A stretch of DNA of 26,640 bases, from positions 1 to 26,640 of the forward strand of contig JBKCNM010000109.1 in assembly GCA_046297395.1 (NCBI GenBank), read 5' to 3'. Positions 16,636 through 24,416 of the stretch are shown here, piece by piece. The translations under genes were made by a program, and so were the position numbers. The DNA comes from JBEICQ01 sp046297395. GTDB taxonomy: Bacteria; Bacteroidota; Bacteroidia; UBA4408. Under the pieces are notes generated by a model. It was not told the origin of the DNA and ran no database searches. It was given only the letters and a program-made list of their open reading frames with translations. Every line of letters starts with the position of its first letter. Positions within the stretch are counted from its first letter, which is position 1.

Positions 16636-16663
16636 CAAAGATAAGGGAAAGCCCCTTACTCAA
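16636..16663 (-). promoter_or_regulatory. Promoter of miaB
   Basis: TTG (- strand, 16663-16661) and TATCTTTG (16643-16636), 17 bases apart, are an exact match to the Bacteroidota form. The -33 element lies within the last codons of the upstream oxidoreductase gene. Confidence 0.62.
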
Positions 16664-17690
16664 TCTTCCAGGTATTTTTGCCTCTGATTAAAGCTCCCAA
16701 GTCACCGGTACCTTTGCTGCGGGCAACATCATGGATCTGGGCGTGTACATCATCTTCATAGCAAGTTCTTGCGGCAGAAAAAAATACTCCAAACGGTCTC
16801 GGTAAAGCCTCGGTGGAATTGTTGGCTTCAAACATCCCCGCCAACAAATTCGCTTTGGTAGCATCGCCGGGGTCATGAATCCACAAATCATTAACCGAAA
16901 GATTTTCCTCTTGCCAATTTACCGCACGGGGTCTCAGGCCATCCAGAAGCATGCCCATTTCTCCTGAAGCCCCATAGACAAGGGGCTTGCCGGTTTCCAC
17001 AAAAAGGGTATTTAGTTTTTTGGTGGATTTTTCGGTAAATACTTCAAAGGCACCATCATTAAACACATTACAGTTTTGGTAAATCTCAACCAATGATGTA
17101 CCACGGTGGGCATTGGCTTCCTTGAGGATTCCTCTCACATGCTGGGGATCACGATCCATGGAGCGAGCAACAAAAGTAGCTCCGGCACCCAAAGCAAGCG
17201 CAAGGGGATTAAAGGGATGATCAAGGGCTCCGTAAGGGCTTGATTTGGTCAGTTGGCCTTCACGGGAAGTAGGTGAATACTGTCCTTTGGTGAGTCCATA
17301 AATTTCGTTGTTAAAGAGCAACACATTTACATTGATGTTGCGGCGCATGAGATGTATCAGGTGGTTGCCACCTATGGAGAGTGCATCGCCATCGCCGGTA
17401 ATAATCCATACCGAGAGTTCGGGGCGGGTAATTTTTAATCCGCTGGCCACTGCCGTAGCCCTGCCGTGGATGCTATGCATTCCATAGGTTTCCATGTAAT
17501 ACGGAAAACGGGAGGAGCATCCTATCCCGGAAATAAAGACAATATTTTCCCGGGGAATGCCGAGCTCAGGCAAAACTGTTTGCACCTGTTTGAGGATGGA
17601 ATAGTCTCCGCAACCGGGGCACCATCTTATTTCCTGGTCGCTGGCAAAATCCTTCGGACTTAGCGTACCGGAATCTTTTACTTCATTCAT
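16656..17690 (-). CDS. 2-oxoacid:ferredoxin oxidoreductase, beta subunit
   Basis: Thiamine-diphosphate subunit of an enzyme that oxidises a 2-oxoacid (most often 2-oxoglutarate in this setting) with CoA and ferredoxin. Counting from ATG 17690 (344 residues), the four cysteines expected for a [4Fe-4S] cluster are present: C24 and C27 in RWCPGCGDYS, C58 in SGIGCSSR and C207 in NCNVFND. The ThDP/Mg motif is GDGDALSIGGNHLIHLMRRN with LLFNNEIYGLTKGQ. The TTG at 17714 would add eight residues and is less likely. The alpha subunit gene, normally directly upstream, is not here. Instead a YwqK-like lipoprotein gene lies 30 bases upstream. Substrate choice between 2-oxoglutarate and other acids is not decided by the sequence. 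Confidence 0.9.
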   Translation of the reverse strand: MNEVKDSGTLSPKDFASDQEIRWCPGCGDYSILKQVQTVLPELGIPRENIVFISGIGCSSRFPYYMETYGMHSIHGRATAVASGLKITRPELSVWIITGDGDALSIGGNHLIHLMRRNINVNVLLFNNEIYGLTKGQYSPTSREGQLTKSSPYGALDHPFNPLALALGAGATFVARSMDRDPQHVRGILKEANAHRGTSLVEIYQNCNVFNDGAFEVFTEKSTKKLNTLFVETGKPLVYGASGEMGMLLDGLRPRAVNWQEENLSVNDLWIHDPGDATKANLLAGMFEANNSTEALPRPFGVFFSAARTCYEDDVHAQIHDVARSKGTGDLGALIRGKNTWKIE

Positions 17691-17720
17691 CTGGACTGCA
17701 AAGAAACGAAACAAAATCGC

Positions 17721-18146
17721 TCATGGATTTGTTCCGCGCTTGTAATTGACTTCCTTTACTTTTTTTCCTTGTTCGTCATTGAGCACCCAAATCCCATCTT
17801 TCTCATCCATGCGATAATAGGCTGTATATTTTACTGTTCCGTTGGGATTGAAAACCTGTGATTGTCCGTTTTTTCTTCCCCTCGAATATTCGCAGCTGCT
17901 CATGATGCGACCATCAGGTGAATAGGCAATCCATTTGCCTTCGCGTAAACCCTTTTGCAAGTGACCTTCGGCCTTGAGGTTTCCGTTCTCATAATATTCA
18001 GGAGCATACACCAAAGTATCATCATTGGATTTCACCGAAGGGGTATCAATGGCCTTGGTTTGATTGGCTGATGGAGTTTTGGGAGAATTACATGCAACAA
18101 AGAGCAAGGCTGAAAGGAATAGCTGAATGGCAAAAAATGGTTTCAT
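17721..18146 (-). CDS. YwqK/MORN-repeat lipoprotein
   Basis: A 141-residue lipoprotein: the signal sequence ends in LLFVAC, with Cys19 as the lipidated residue, and a Ser/Thr/Lys linker follows. From about residue 50 come repeated units of the YwqK/MORN type (YYENGNLKAEGHLQKGLREG, then WIAYSPDGRIMSSCEYSRG, then VFNPNGTVKYTAYYRMDEKDG). These form a short beta-hairpin ladder. Such repeats are common in Bacteroidota envelope proteins of unknown role; database names calling them antitoxins are unreliable. Its ATG overlaps the stop of the polyprenyl synthase gene (ATGA, 18146-18143), so translation is coupled to that gene. Confidence 0.85.
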   Translation of the reverse strand: MKPFFAIQLFLSALLFVACNSPKTPSANQTKAIDTPSVKSNDDTLVYAPEYYENGNLKAEGHLQKGLREGKWIAYSPDGRIMSSCEYSRGRKNGQSQVFNPNGTVKYTAYYRMDEKDGIWVLNDEQGKKVKEVNYKRGTNP

Positions 18147-19120
18147 TTTTTTCTCTCTATGGTAAAGTTTAGTAATTGAACGAGGGCTGTACGGGCGGGA
18201 TGAGAAGGAAAACCGAGAAGAATTTCATTGGCCTGTTCTTTAAAGGTCTGCATGGTTTTTTCGGCATGGGCAATTCCTCCTGAGGCATGCACAAAAGTGA
18301 GCACTTCGTTTATTTTTTCAGGATCGCCATTGTTGTTTTTTATGCAATCCATCATCCTGTTTTTCTCGGCCCTTCCGGCTTTTCCCAGTGCATAGATCAC
18401 AGGCAGTGTCATTTTTTTTTCCTTGATGTCTATCCCTGTTGGTTTGCCTGTTTGGGAAGCGTCGGCAAAGTCGAGCAAATCATCTTTTATCTGAAAAGCC
18501 ATTCCTGTAAGTTCTCCAAAATGGCGCATTTTTTCAGTGGTTGCTGCATCGGCACCTGCGCTAAACGCACCACAGGCACAGCAAGACGCCATGAGTGAAG
18601 CAGTTTTCTGACGGATGATTTCAAAATAAACCTCTTGTGTAATGTCCATCCTTCTGGCTTTTTCAATTTGCAGAAGTTCGCCCTCACTCATTTCTCTTAC
18701 AGCATTCGATACAATTCTCAACAGTGTATAATCCTCATGATCCACTGAAAGAAGCAGTCCTTTAGAAAGCAAAAAATCTCCTACCAGCACTGCAATTTTA
18801 TTTTTCCATAAAGCATTCACCGAGAAAAATCCCCTTCGTTCCATGGAATCGTCAACCACATCATCATGCACCAATGTGGCGGTATGCAATAATTCAATGA
18901 GAGAGGCTGCGCGATAGGAGGCTTCTGTGGTACCACCATTAAGCTCTGCGGTAAGAAAAACGAAAAGCGGGCGGAGTTGTTTGCCCTTTCGTTTAACAAT
19001 ATAGTGGGTGATTTTATCGAGGAGAGGAACAGGGCTTTTCATGAACTCCCTGAACTTGCGTTCGAACAGTTTCATCTGCTCGGCAACAGGTTCCTGAATT
19101 TCTGATAAGCTTACCGACAT
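18143..19120 (-). CDS. Polyprenyl diphosphate synthase
   Basis: Trans-prenyltransferase that extends isoprenoid diphosphates with isopentenyl diphosphate. From ATG 19120 (325 residues), the first Asp-rich motif is D86-D87-V-V-D90 in LVHDDVVDDSMERRG, and the second is D213-D214-L-L-D217 in FQIKDDLLDF. The GKQLRP stretch (46-51) binds the homoallylic substrate, so the active site is complete. The length suits a long-chain (hepta/octaprenyl) enzyme, but chain length cannot be read with certainty. The frame opens 31 codons earlier, but that would overlap sdhB, and homologues start near MSVSL. It sits 17 bases after sdhB, which suggests a product used for menaquinone, the electron acceptor of the neighbouring complex (inference). 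Confidence 0.92.
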   Translation of the reverse strand: MSVSLSEIQEPVAEQMKLFERKFREFMKSPVPLLDKITHYIVKRKGKQLRPLFVFLTAELNGGTTEASYRAASLIELLHTATLVHDDVVDDSMERRGFFSVNALWKNKIAVLVGDFLLSKGLLLSVDHEDYTLLRIVSNAVREMSEGELLQIEKARRMDITQEVYFEIIRQKTASLMASCCACGAFSAGADAATTEKMRHFGELTGMAFQIKDDLLDFADASQTGKPTGIDIKEKKMTLPVIYALGKAGRAEKNRMMDCIKNNNGDPEKINEVLTFVHASGGIAHAEKTMQTFKEQANEILLGFPSHPARTALVQLLNFTIERKK

Positions 19121-19137
19121 GTATTCCTTGCCCGCGT

Positions 19138-19881
19138 TTATTTGCTGAGCGAGGCTGCGATATAGTCGCGGTTGAGCCTGGCAATATTGCTGATGGAAAT
19201 TTCCTTGGGGCATTCGGCCTCACATGCACCTGTATTGGTACAAGAGCCAAAACCTTCGTGCTCCATTTGATTGACCATGGCAAGTACGCGTTCCTGTCTT
19301 TCTGCCTGACCCTGCGGCAGGAGTGCAAACTGCGAAACCTTGGCGCTCACAAAAAGCATGGCGCTGGCGTTTTTACAAGCCGCCACACAGGCACCACATC
19401 CGATACAGGCAGCGGCATCCATGGAAAGATCAGCATCTTCTTTGTTCACAGGAATGGCGTTGGCGTCCTGAGCCTGTCCGGTATTTACTGAGATATAGCC
19501 TCCGGATTGTATCACTCTGTCGAATGCAGATCGATCTACTGACAGGTCGCGTAACACCGGAAATGCCTGCGCCCTCCATGGTTCAATGGTGATGGTTTCG
19601 CCATCGGTAAAATTTCGCATATACAACTGACAGGTGGTGGTGGCTTTCTTGGGGCCATGTGCCCTGCCGTTGATGTACATGCTGCACATGCCGCAGATGC
19701 CCTCTCTGCAGTCGTGATCAAACACAACCGGCTCATCACCTTTGCGGACAATCTCGTCGTTCAACACATCCATCATTTCCAGAAAAGACATGTCGGGATT
19801 GATGTTGCTGATGGAGTAATCCACAAACCTTCCCGGGGTTTGGGTGTTTTTTTGTCTCCATATTTTAAGTGTGAATTTCAT
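19138..19881 (-). CDS. sdhB: Succinate dehydrogenase/fumarate reductase iron-sulfur subunit
   Basis: Electron-transfer subunit between the flavoprotein and the membrane cytochrome b. The 247 residues contain all eleven cluster cysteines: C58, C63, C66 and C84 for [2Fe-2S]; C159, C162, C165 with C224 for [4Fe-4S]; and C169, C214, C220 for [3Fe-4S]. The length and the motif CREGICGMC match the menaquinone-linked class. It starts 12 bases after the sdhA stop and is followed 17 bases later by the polyprenyl synthase gene, in the order sdhC-sdhA-sdhB. Confidence 0.97.
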   Translation of the reverse strand: MKFTLKIWRQKNTQTPGRFVDYSISNINPDMSFLEMMDVLNDEIVRKGDEPVVFDHDCREGICGMCSMYINGRAHGPKKATTTCQLYMRNFTDGETITIEPWRAQAFPVLRDLSVDRSAFDRVIQSGGYISVNTGQAQDANAIPVNKEDADLSMDAAACIGCGACVAACKNASAMLFVSAKVSQFALLPQGQAERQERVLAMVNQMEHEGFGSCTNTGACEAECPKEISISNIARLNRDYIAASLSK

Positions 19882-19893
19882 GATACAGTTTTT

Positions 19894-21831
19894 TTATTTG
19901 TAAGAGCGGACAGCAAGTTTTACATTTTCGAAATTGAGTTTTTCTTTGTGGAGTTGAGGATCATGTTCAAGGCCTTTGAACTCCCAAGCTGCTACATAGG
20001 CATAGTCCTGATCGTTACGGCGTGCTTCGCCTTCATCCTGGTATTCCACACGGAAATGACCTCCACAGGATTCGTCCCTGTTGAGGGCATCGATGACCAT
20101 GAGTTCACCAAGCTCTATAAAATCTGCCACCCGTGCAGCTTTATCAAGCTCTGGATTCATCTCATCGAGCGATCCCGGAACCTTTACATTGCTCCAAAAT
20201 GATTCCCGAATTTCGCGGATGGTTTGCCTTGCACGGATAAGTCCCTCTCGGGAACGAGCCATTCCGCATTCATCCCACATCACTTTTCCCAGCTCCTTGT
20301 GGTAATCATCTACTGTTTTATTTCCTTTGATTTCGAGCAAACGACGATACCTTTCCATGACCTGGTTTTCTGCTTCAACAAATGCCGGGTGGTCGGTGGG
20401 GAAAGGCTTGGTAAAGATTTCACCGGAGAGATAATCTCCGATGGTATAAGGCAATACAAAATATCCGTCGGCTAGTCCTTGCATGAGCGCAGATGCCCCC
20501 AGGCGATTGGCACCATGGTCAGAAAAGTTGGCTTCGCCAATGGCGTATAAACCGGGCACAGTGGTCATCAGGTTATAATCTACCCAAAGTCCACCCATGG
20601 TGTAGTGAACAGCAGGGTAAATGCGCATGGGCACCTCGTAAGGATTTTCATTGGTGATATGTGCATACATATCGAAAAGATTTCCATAACGAGCCTCCAC
20701 AACCGATTTGCCCAATCGCTTGACAGCATCACCAAAATCGAGGTATACTGCCAAGCCTGATTCTCCCACACCTCTTCCTTCATCGCAAACCTCTTTGGCC
20801 GCACGCGATGCAATGTCGCGCGGGGCAAGGTTTCCGAATGAGGGATATTTTCTTTCCAGATAATAGTCGCGATCCTCTTCAGGAATATCCTGAGGACGCT
20901 TTTTAGCATCTTCTTTTTTCTTTGGCACCCACACACGACCATCGTTACGAAGCGACTCCGACATCAGCGTAAGCTTGCTCTGATAGCTTCCGGTGACAGG
21001 GATACAGGTGGGATGAATCTGCGTGAAACAGGGATTGCCAAAATAAGCGCCTTTCTTATAGGCCTTCCATGCGGCAGTTACATTGGATCCCATGGCATTG
21101 GTGGAGAGAAAAAACACATTTCCGTAACCGCCGGTTGCCAAAACAACTGCGTGTCCGAAAAAGCGTTCGAGCTTACCGTTTACGAGGTTTCTTGCAATGA
21201 TTCCTCTTGCTTTGCCGTCGATGGTAACCACTTCCGCCATTTCATGACGAGTGTATTGTTTTACATTTCCGAGACCCACCTGGCGCTCAAGCGCGGAGTA
21301 AGCACCCAAGAGCAACTGCTGACCGGTTTGGCCGCGGGCATAAAAGGTGCGGGATACCTGGGAACCACCAAAGGAGCGATTGTCGAGCAATCCGCCGTAC
21401 TCTCGGGCAAATGGTACGCCCTGAGCCACACATTGGTCGATGATACTTACACTTACTTCAGCAAGGCGATGCACATTGGCCTCACGGGCACGAAAATCTC
21501 CGCCTTTAATGGTATCATAAAACAAACGGTACACACTGTCACCGTCATTCTTGTAATTTTTTGCTGCATTTATTCCTCCCTGGGCAGCGATGGAATGAGC
21601 CCTGCGGGGGCTATCCTGGAAGCAGAACACTTTTACATTGTAGCCCAACTCTCCAAGCGTAGCGGCTGCTGAAGCTCCGGCAAGACCGGTTCCAATCACC
21701 AACACATCGAGTTTGCGTTTGTTGGCCGGGTTCACCAGCTTGATGGAGGACTTGTGCCGGGTCCATTTCTCGGCCAGGTTTCCTTCGGGTATCCTTGATT
21801 CTAGCATGGCAGATTTTTTTAAGTCAATCAT
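19894..21831 (-). CDS. sdhA: Succinate dehydrogenase/fumarate reductase flavoprotein subunit
   Basis: Catalytic subunit that interconverts succinate and fumarate on the cytoplasmic face. In 645 residues it shows the FAD dinucleotide motif GTGLAG (47-52), the histidine for covalent FAD attachment (H79 in RRAHSIAAQGG), R338 in LAPRDIASRA as a likely proton-shuttle arginine, H409 in VHYTMGG, and the C-terminal FAD contact NRLGASALMQG. Two starts are possible. ATG 21831 overlaps the sdhC stop as ATGA and is used here. ATG 21807 gives MLESRIPEG, closer to the N-terminus I expect for Bacteroidota homologues. The long form is typical of the class with a single di-heme cytochrome b. Confidence 0.97.
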   Translation of the reverse strand: MIDLKKSAMLESRIPEGNLAEKWTRHKSSIKLVNPANKRKLDVLVIGTGLAGASAAATLGELGYNVKVFCFQDSPRRAHSIAAQGGINAAKNYKNDGDSVYRLFYDTIKGGDFRAREANVHRLAEVSVSIIDQCVAQGVPFAREYGGLLDNRSFGGSQVSRTFYARGQTGQQLLLGAYSALERQVGLGNVKQYTRHEMAEVVTIDGKARGIIARNLVNGKLERFFGHAVVLATGGYGNVFFLSTNAMGSNVTAAWKAYKKGAYFGNPCFTQIHPTCIPVTGSYQSKLTLMSESLRNDGRVWVPKKKEDAKKRPQDIPEEDRDYYLERKYPSFGNLAPRDIASRAAKEVCDEGRGVGESGLAVYLDFGDAVKRLGKSVVEARYGNLFDMYAHITNENPYEVPMRIYPAVHYTMGGLWVDYNLMTTVPGLYAIGEANFSDHGANRLGASALMQGLADGYFVLPYTIGDYLSGEIFTKPFPTDHPAFVEAENQVMERYRRLLEIKGNKTVDDYHKELGKVMWDECGMARSREGLIRARQTIREIRESFWSNVKVPGSLDEMNPELDKAARVADFIELGELMVIDALNRDESCGGHFRVEYQDEGEARRNDQDYAYVAAWEFKGLEHDPQLHKEKLNFENVKLAVRSYK

Positions 21832-22598
21832 TTGTGAATAAAGTAAAAGTAAAGCGGCATGATGGCAAAAAGCAGGGGAATGATTACTGAAAAACCATAT
21901 CCCAGCGACTGAATCACAGGCGTGTACTTTTTATGGTTCATACCAAGGGTCTGAAATGCGGAAGAAAATCCATGCCAGAGATGGAAACCAATGGCAATCT
22001 GTGCAAGCACATACAAAATGACAAGCAGGATTTCCTGGTTGAACTCCGTGATTACTTCCTTGTAGAGGTCTTTGATATATATCATTCTCACGGTTGCATA
22101 GGACTCGGGTGGCACCGTTTCGATATTATCTGTAGTCATGCTTTTGCCTTCGGGAGAAATGTATTCATAATAGGAGGCTACAGGCACTTCTCCGAATTTA
22201 TATTCATACCAGAAATTTTGCATGTGCACAACAATAAAAACCAAAATAATGGTGCCAAGAATCCCCATGTTTCTGGATGACCAGATGGAGTTTGCTACCG
22301 GATTGTTGTAGCCATATTGCACCGGCCTTGCCTTACGGTTTGAAAGCGTGAGAAACAAACTGGTAAAAACATGCAAAAGGATAAGTGCATAATTTACATA
22401 GGCCACTGTTTTGATAAGGGGATTGGTGGTCATAAAACGGGCATACATATTAAAAGCAAAACCCTGGTCGGATTTAAATAACTGCAGATTTCCGATGAGA
22501 TGGACAACCAGAAAAGTACATAAAAACAATCCTGATAAGGCCATCAGGATTTTCTTGCCGATGCTGGTGCTGAAAATGGGGATGGAAGTATATTTCAT
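21828..22598 (-). CDS. sdhC: Succinate dehydrogenase cytochrome b558 subunit
   Basis: Single membrane anchor of the complex (256 residues, five helices), of the Bacillus/Wolinella type that carries two b hemes and passes electrons to menaquinone. Candidate heme ligands in helices are H33 (LVVHLIGN), H76 (LLHVFTS), H125 (VVHMQNF) and H206/H209 (FHLWHG). No separate sdhD is present or needed for this class. It is the first gene of the sdh run, has a strong promoter match upstream, and overlaps sdhA by four bases. Confidence 0.94.
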   Translation of the reverse strand: MKYTSIPIFSTSIGKKILMALSGLFLCTFLVVHLIGNLQLFKSDQGFAFNMYARFMTTNPLIKTVAYVNYALILLHVFTSLFLTLSNRKARPVQYGYNNPVANSIWSSRNMGILGTIILVFIVVHMQNFWYEYKFGEVPVASYYEYISPEGKSMTTDNIETVPPESYATVRMIYIKDLYKEVITEFNQEILLVILYVLAQIAIGFHLWHGFSSAFQTLGMNHKKYTPVIQSLGYGFSVIIPLLFAIMPLYFYFIHK

Positions 22599-22629
22599 AT
22601 GATGGATTCTCTGTGTTTGGCTTTAGCGG

Positions 22630-22659
22630 CAAAAATACACGCATTAGGCACACAAACAA
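22630..22659 (-). promoter_or_regulatory. Promoter of the sdhCAB run
   Basis: TTG (- strand, 22659-22657) and TATTTTTG (22637-22630), with a 19-base spacer, match the Bacteroidota form exactly. Transcription would start near 22624, about 25 bases before the sdhC ATG, in the 113-base gap after bshA. Confidence 0.6.
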
Positions 22660-22711
22660 CTAAACCGACGACTACAAAAAATGTTCGTGGCAATGAAACC
22701 ACAGAAAAACA

Positions 22712-23854
22712 TTAAACAGATTTAACAATCAAGTTGTTATAGAGTGATTCATAGGCAGGCAAAACCACAGATATATCAAAAGCAGAGGCTGCTTTGCGGG
22801 CTTGTTCCTTAAAAGTACGGAGCATTTCGGGGTTCTTAAGCAACAAAAGTGCCTTGGAAGCCATTTCATCAACATCTCCCACATGGGCAGTAAAACCCGA
22901 AACACCATTCTTGTTTACTTCCGGAAGTCCTCCTGTATTGGTGGAAATCACCGGTACAGAAGAGGCCATGGCTTCGAGGGCTGCGAGGCCAAAGCTCTCG
23001 GTTTCGGATGGAAGCAGGAATAGATCTGCAAGAGAAAGACTCTGTTCGGGTGCAGTTATTTTACCTAAAAACTTCACATTACCGAAAATACCCATGTCGC
23101 GGCAGAGCTGTTCGATGCGGTTGCGTTCCGGGCCATCCCCAACCAAGAGCAGCTTGGAGGGGACTTCATGCTGAACCCTGAAAAAGATCTGAATCACATC
23201 GTCGAGGCGTTTAACTTTCCTGAAATTTGACATGTGAAGGAGGATTTTTTCCCCTGAAGGTGCATAAGTTTTTCTGTGGCAATAGGATTTTCCTTCCCGG
23301 TTGATTCGATCGTAATCCGCCAAAGAAATAAAATTGGGTATGACCTGTATCTCACGGGTAATTGGAAAATATTTGTAGGTGTCTTGTTTGAGACTTTCAG
23401 AAACAGCCGTTACTGCATCACTCTGGTTGATGGTATAGGTAATTACGGGTTCAAAGGATGGGTCTTTCCCCAGAAGCGTGATATCGGTGCCATGAAGCGT
23501 AGTAATGAATGGGATATACAAACCCTGTGCAAGGAGAATTGATCTTGCCATAAATGCAGCAGAGGCATGTGGTATTGCATAGTGTACATGAAGCAAATCA
23601 AGTTTTTCATACTTCACAACATCTACGAGTTTACTGGTGAGGGCCAACTCGTATGGTTGGTATTCGAACAAGGGATAGTTGGAAACGCTCACTTCATGAT
23701 AGAACACATTTTCGGAAAAATATTCCAGTCTGGCAGGTTGGCTGTAGGAGATAAAATGTACCTGATGTCCTTCGGCAGCGAGCGCGAGACCGAGTTCAGT
23801 GGCTACTACACCACTACCTCCAAAGGTGGGGTAGCAAACGATTCCAATTTTCAT
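22712..23854 (-). CDS. bshA: N-acetyl-alpha-D-glucosaminyl L-malate synthase
   Basis: Retaining GT4 glycosyltransferase that joins N-acetylglucosamine from UDP-GlcNAc to L-malate, the first step of bacillithiol synthesis, in the cytoplasm. In 380 residues the BshA-typical N-terminus CYPTFGGSGVVATELG (7-22) is present, with HVHYAIPHA (89-97), LHGTD (120-124) and the GT4 E-x7-E motif E286/E294 in ETESFGLAALE. The frame opens with TTG at 23860, but the ATG at 23854 gives the normal MKIGI start. No other bsh gene is nearby. A 7-of-8 match to the -7 box (TACCTTTA) lies before the ATG without a good -33 partner, so its promoter is unclear. It is the last core gene before the accessory region. Confidence 0.93.
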   Translation of the reverse strand: MKIGIVCYPTFGGSGVVATELGLALAAEGHQVHFISYSQPARLEYFSENVFYHEVSVSNYPLFEYQPYELALTSKLVDVVKYEKLDLLHVHYAIPHASAAFMARSILLAQGLYIPFITTLHGTDITLLGKDPSFEPVITYTINQSDAVTAVSESLKQDTYKYFPITREIQVIPNFISLADYDRINREGKSYCHRKTYAPSGEKILLHMSNFRKVKRLDDVIQIFFRVQHEVPSKLLLVGDGPERNRIEQLCRDMGIFGNVKFLGKITAPEQSLSLADLFLLPSETESFGLAALEAMASSVPVISTNTGGLPEVNKNGVSGFTAHVGDVDEMASKALLLLKNPEMLRTFKEQARKAASAFDISVVLPAYESLYNNLIVKSV

Positions 23855-23981
23855 AAACAAGGTAAAGGTATCTGAATAGGACGAAAGAGAGAAATGGGGA
23901 GGTGTTTGATTTTATTCAGTGGGATTGGGGAGAGTGGTGGCACATAATGTAAACCAGCTTCTAACAAATTCTTGTAAAATG

Positions 23982-24009
23982 AAAAAGACCCTTACAATAG
24001 GGGCTTTTT
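23982..24009. terminator. Bidirectional intrinsic terminator
   Basis: AAAAAG-A-CCC, an 8-base loop, then GGG-G-CTTTTT form a 6 + 3 bp stem with one A/G mismatch. T-rich tails are present on both strands (CTTTTTATTT on +, CTTTTTCATTTT on -). It lies 33 bases after the - strand membrane protein gene and so is well placed to end the nuclease/membrane protein transcript before bshA. Confidence 0.65.
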
Positions 24010-24024
24010 ATTTGCCAGTATGAA

Positions 24025-24040
24025 TGTTGGCGGAGTAGTT
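24025..24040 (+). repeat. Boundary motif copy C
   Basis: TGTTGGCGGAGTAGTT, one base before the last base of the membrane protein gene's stop codon, facing the gene. It shares TGTTGGCGG exactly with copy B and the rest with a one-base gap. Confidence 0.45.
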
Positions 24041-24041
24041 C

Positions 24042-24416
24042 TCATCTGTTAGGTTTGTTGATCTCTTTAATCATGTTCTCAATAAACGGATACATTCTCT
24101 TAACTGTCGTATAGATAATGTTTGTGTCGTCAAAAAGTGTGTAGATAAGTCCGATAACGAAAACCGCACATGAAATGAGAAAATAACGCATAAATGCTCC
24201 TTCACTTTTATTGAAGTAAAGAACTGCAAGTATTACAAGAGTTGTTGTCAGTGTTGTCCCCCAAAGTGGACCGATTGTTAGCGGTTTAACTTGGTCAACA
24301 AGTGAAGCGACAACAATGCCTGGAGCGAATGTTATCATTGAAAAGATTACACCGATTGCTAGAAGGAAAATTACAAGTAAACCACCGCTACCGCTTTCCT
24401 TTTTTTTCTTAGCCAT
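24042..24416 (-). CDS. Small three-helix membrane protein, unknown function
   Basis: A 124-residue protein with a Lys-rich N-terminus (MAKKKKESGSGG) and three hydrophobic helices (about 12-37, 47-66 and 78-97), ending in a short charged tail. The positive N-terminus should stay in the cytoplasm. I do not recognise the family. Its ATG lies inside the last codons of the nuclease-like gene (8-base overlap), so its synthesis depends on that gene and the products probably work together. A terminator follows 33 bases downstream. A partner nuclease plus small membrane protein is a layout seen in some defence modules, but nothing here proves that role. Confidence 0.72.
   Translation of the reverse strand: MAKKKKESGSGGLLVIFLLAIGVIFSMITFAPGIVVASLVDQVKPLTIGPLWGTTLTTTLVILAVLYFNKSEGAFMRYFLISCAVFVIGLIYTLFDDTNIIYTTVKRMYPFIENMIKEINKPNR

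Noticed and set aside
19121..19213. Longer polyprenyl synthase starting at 19213
   Set aside because: It would overlap the end of sdhB by about 75 bases with a Gln-rich, unfamily-like stretch; the ATG at 19120 fits the spacing and the family.
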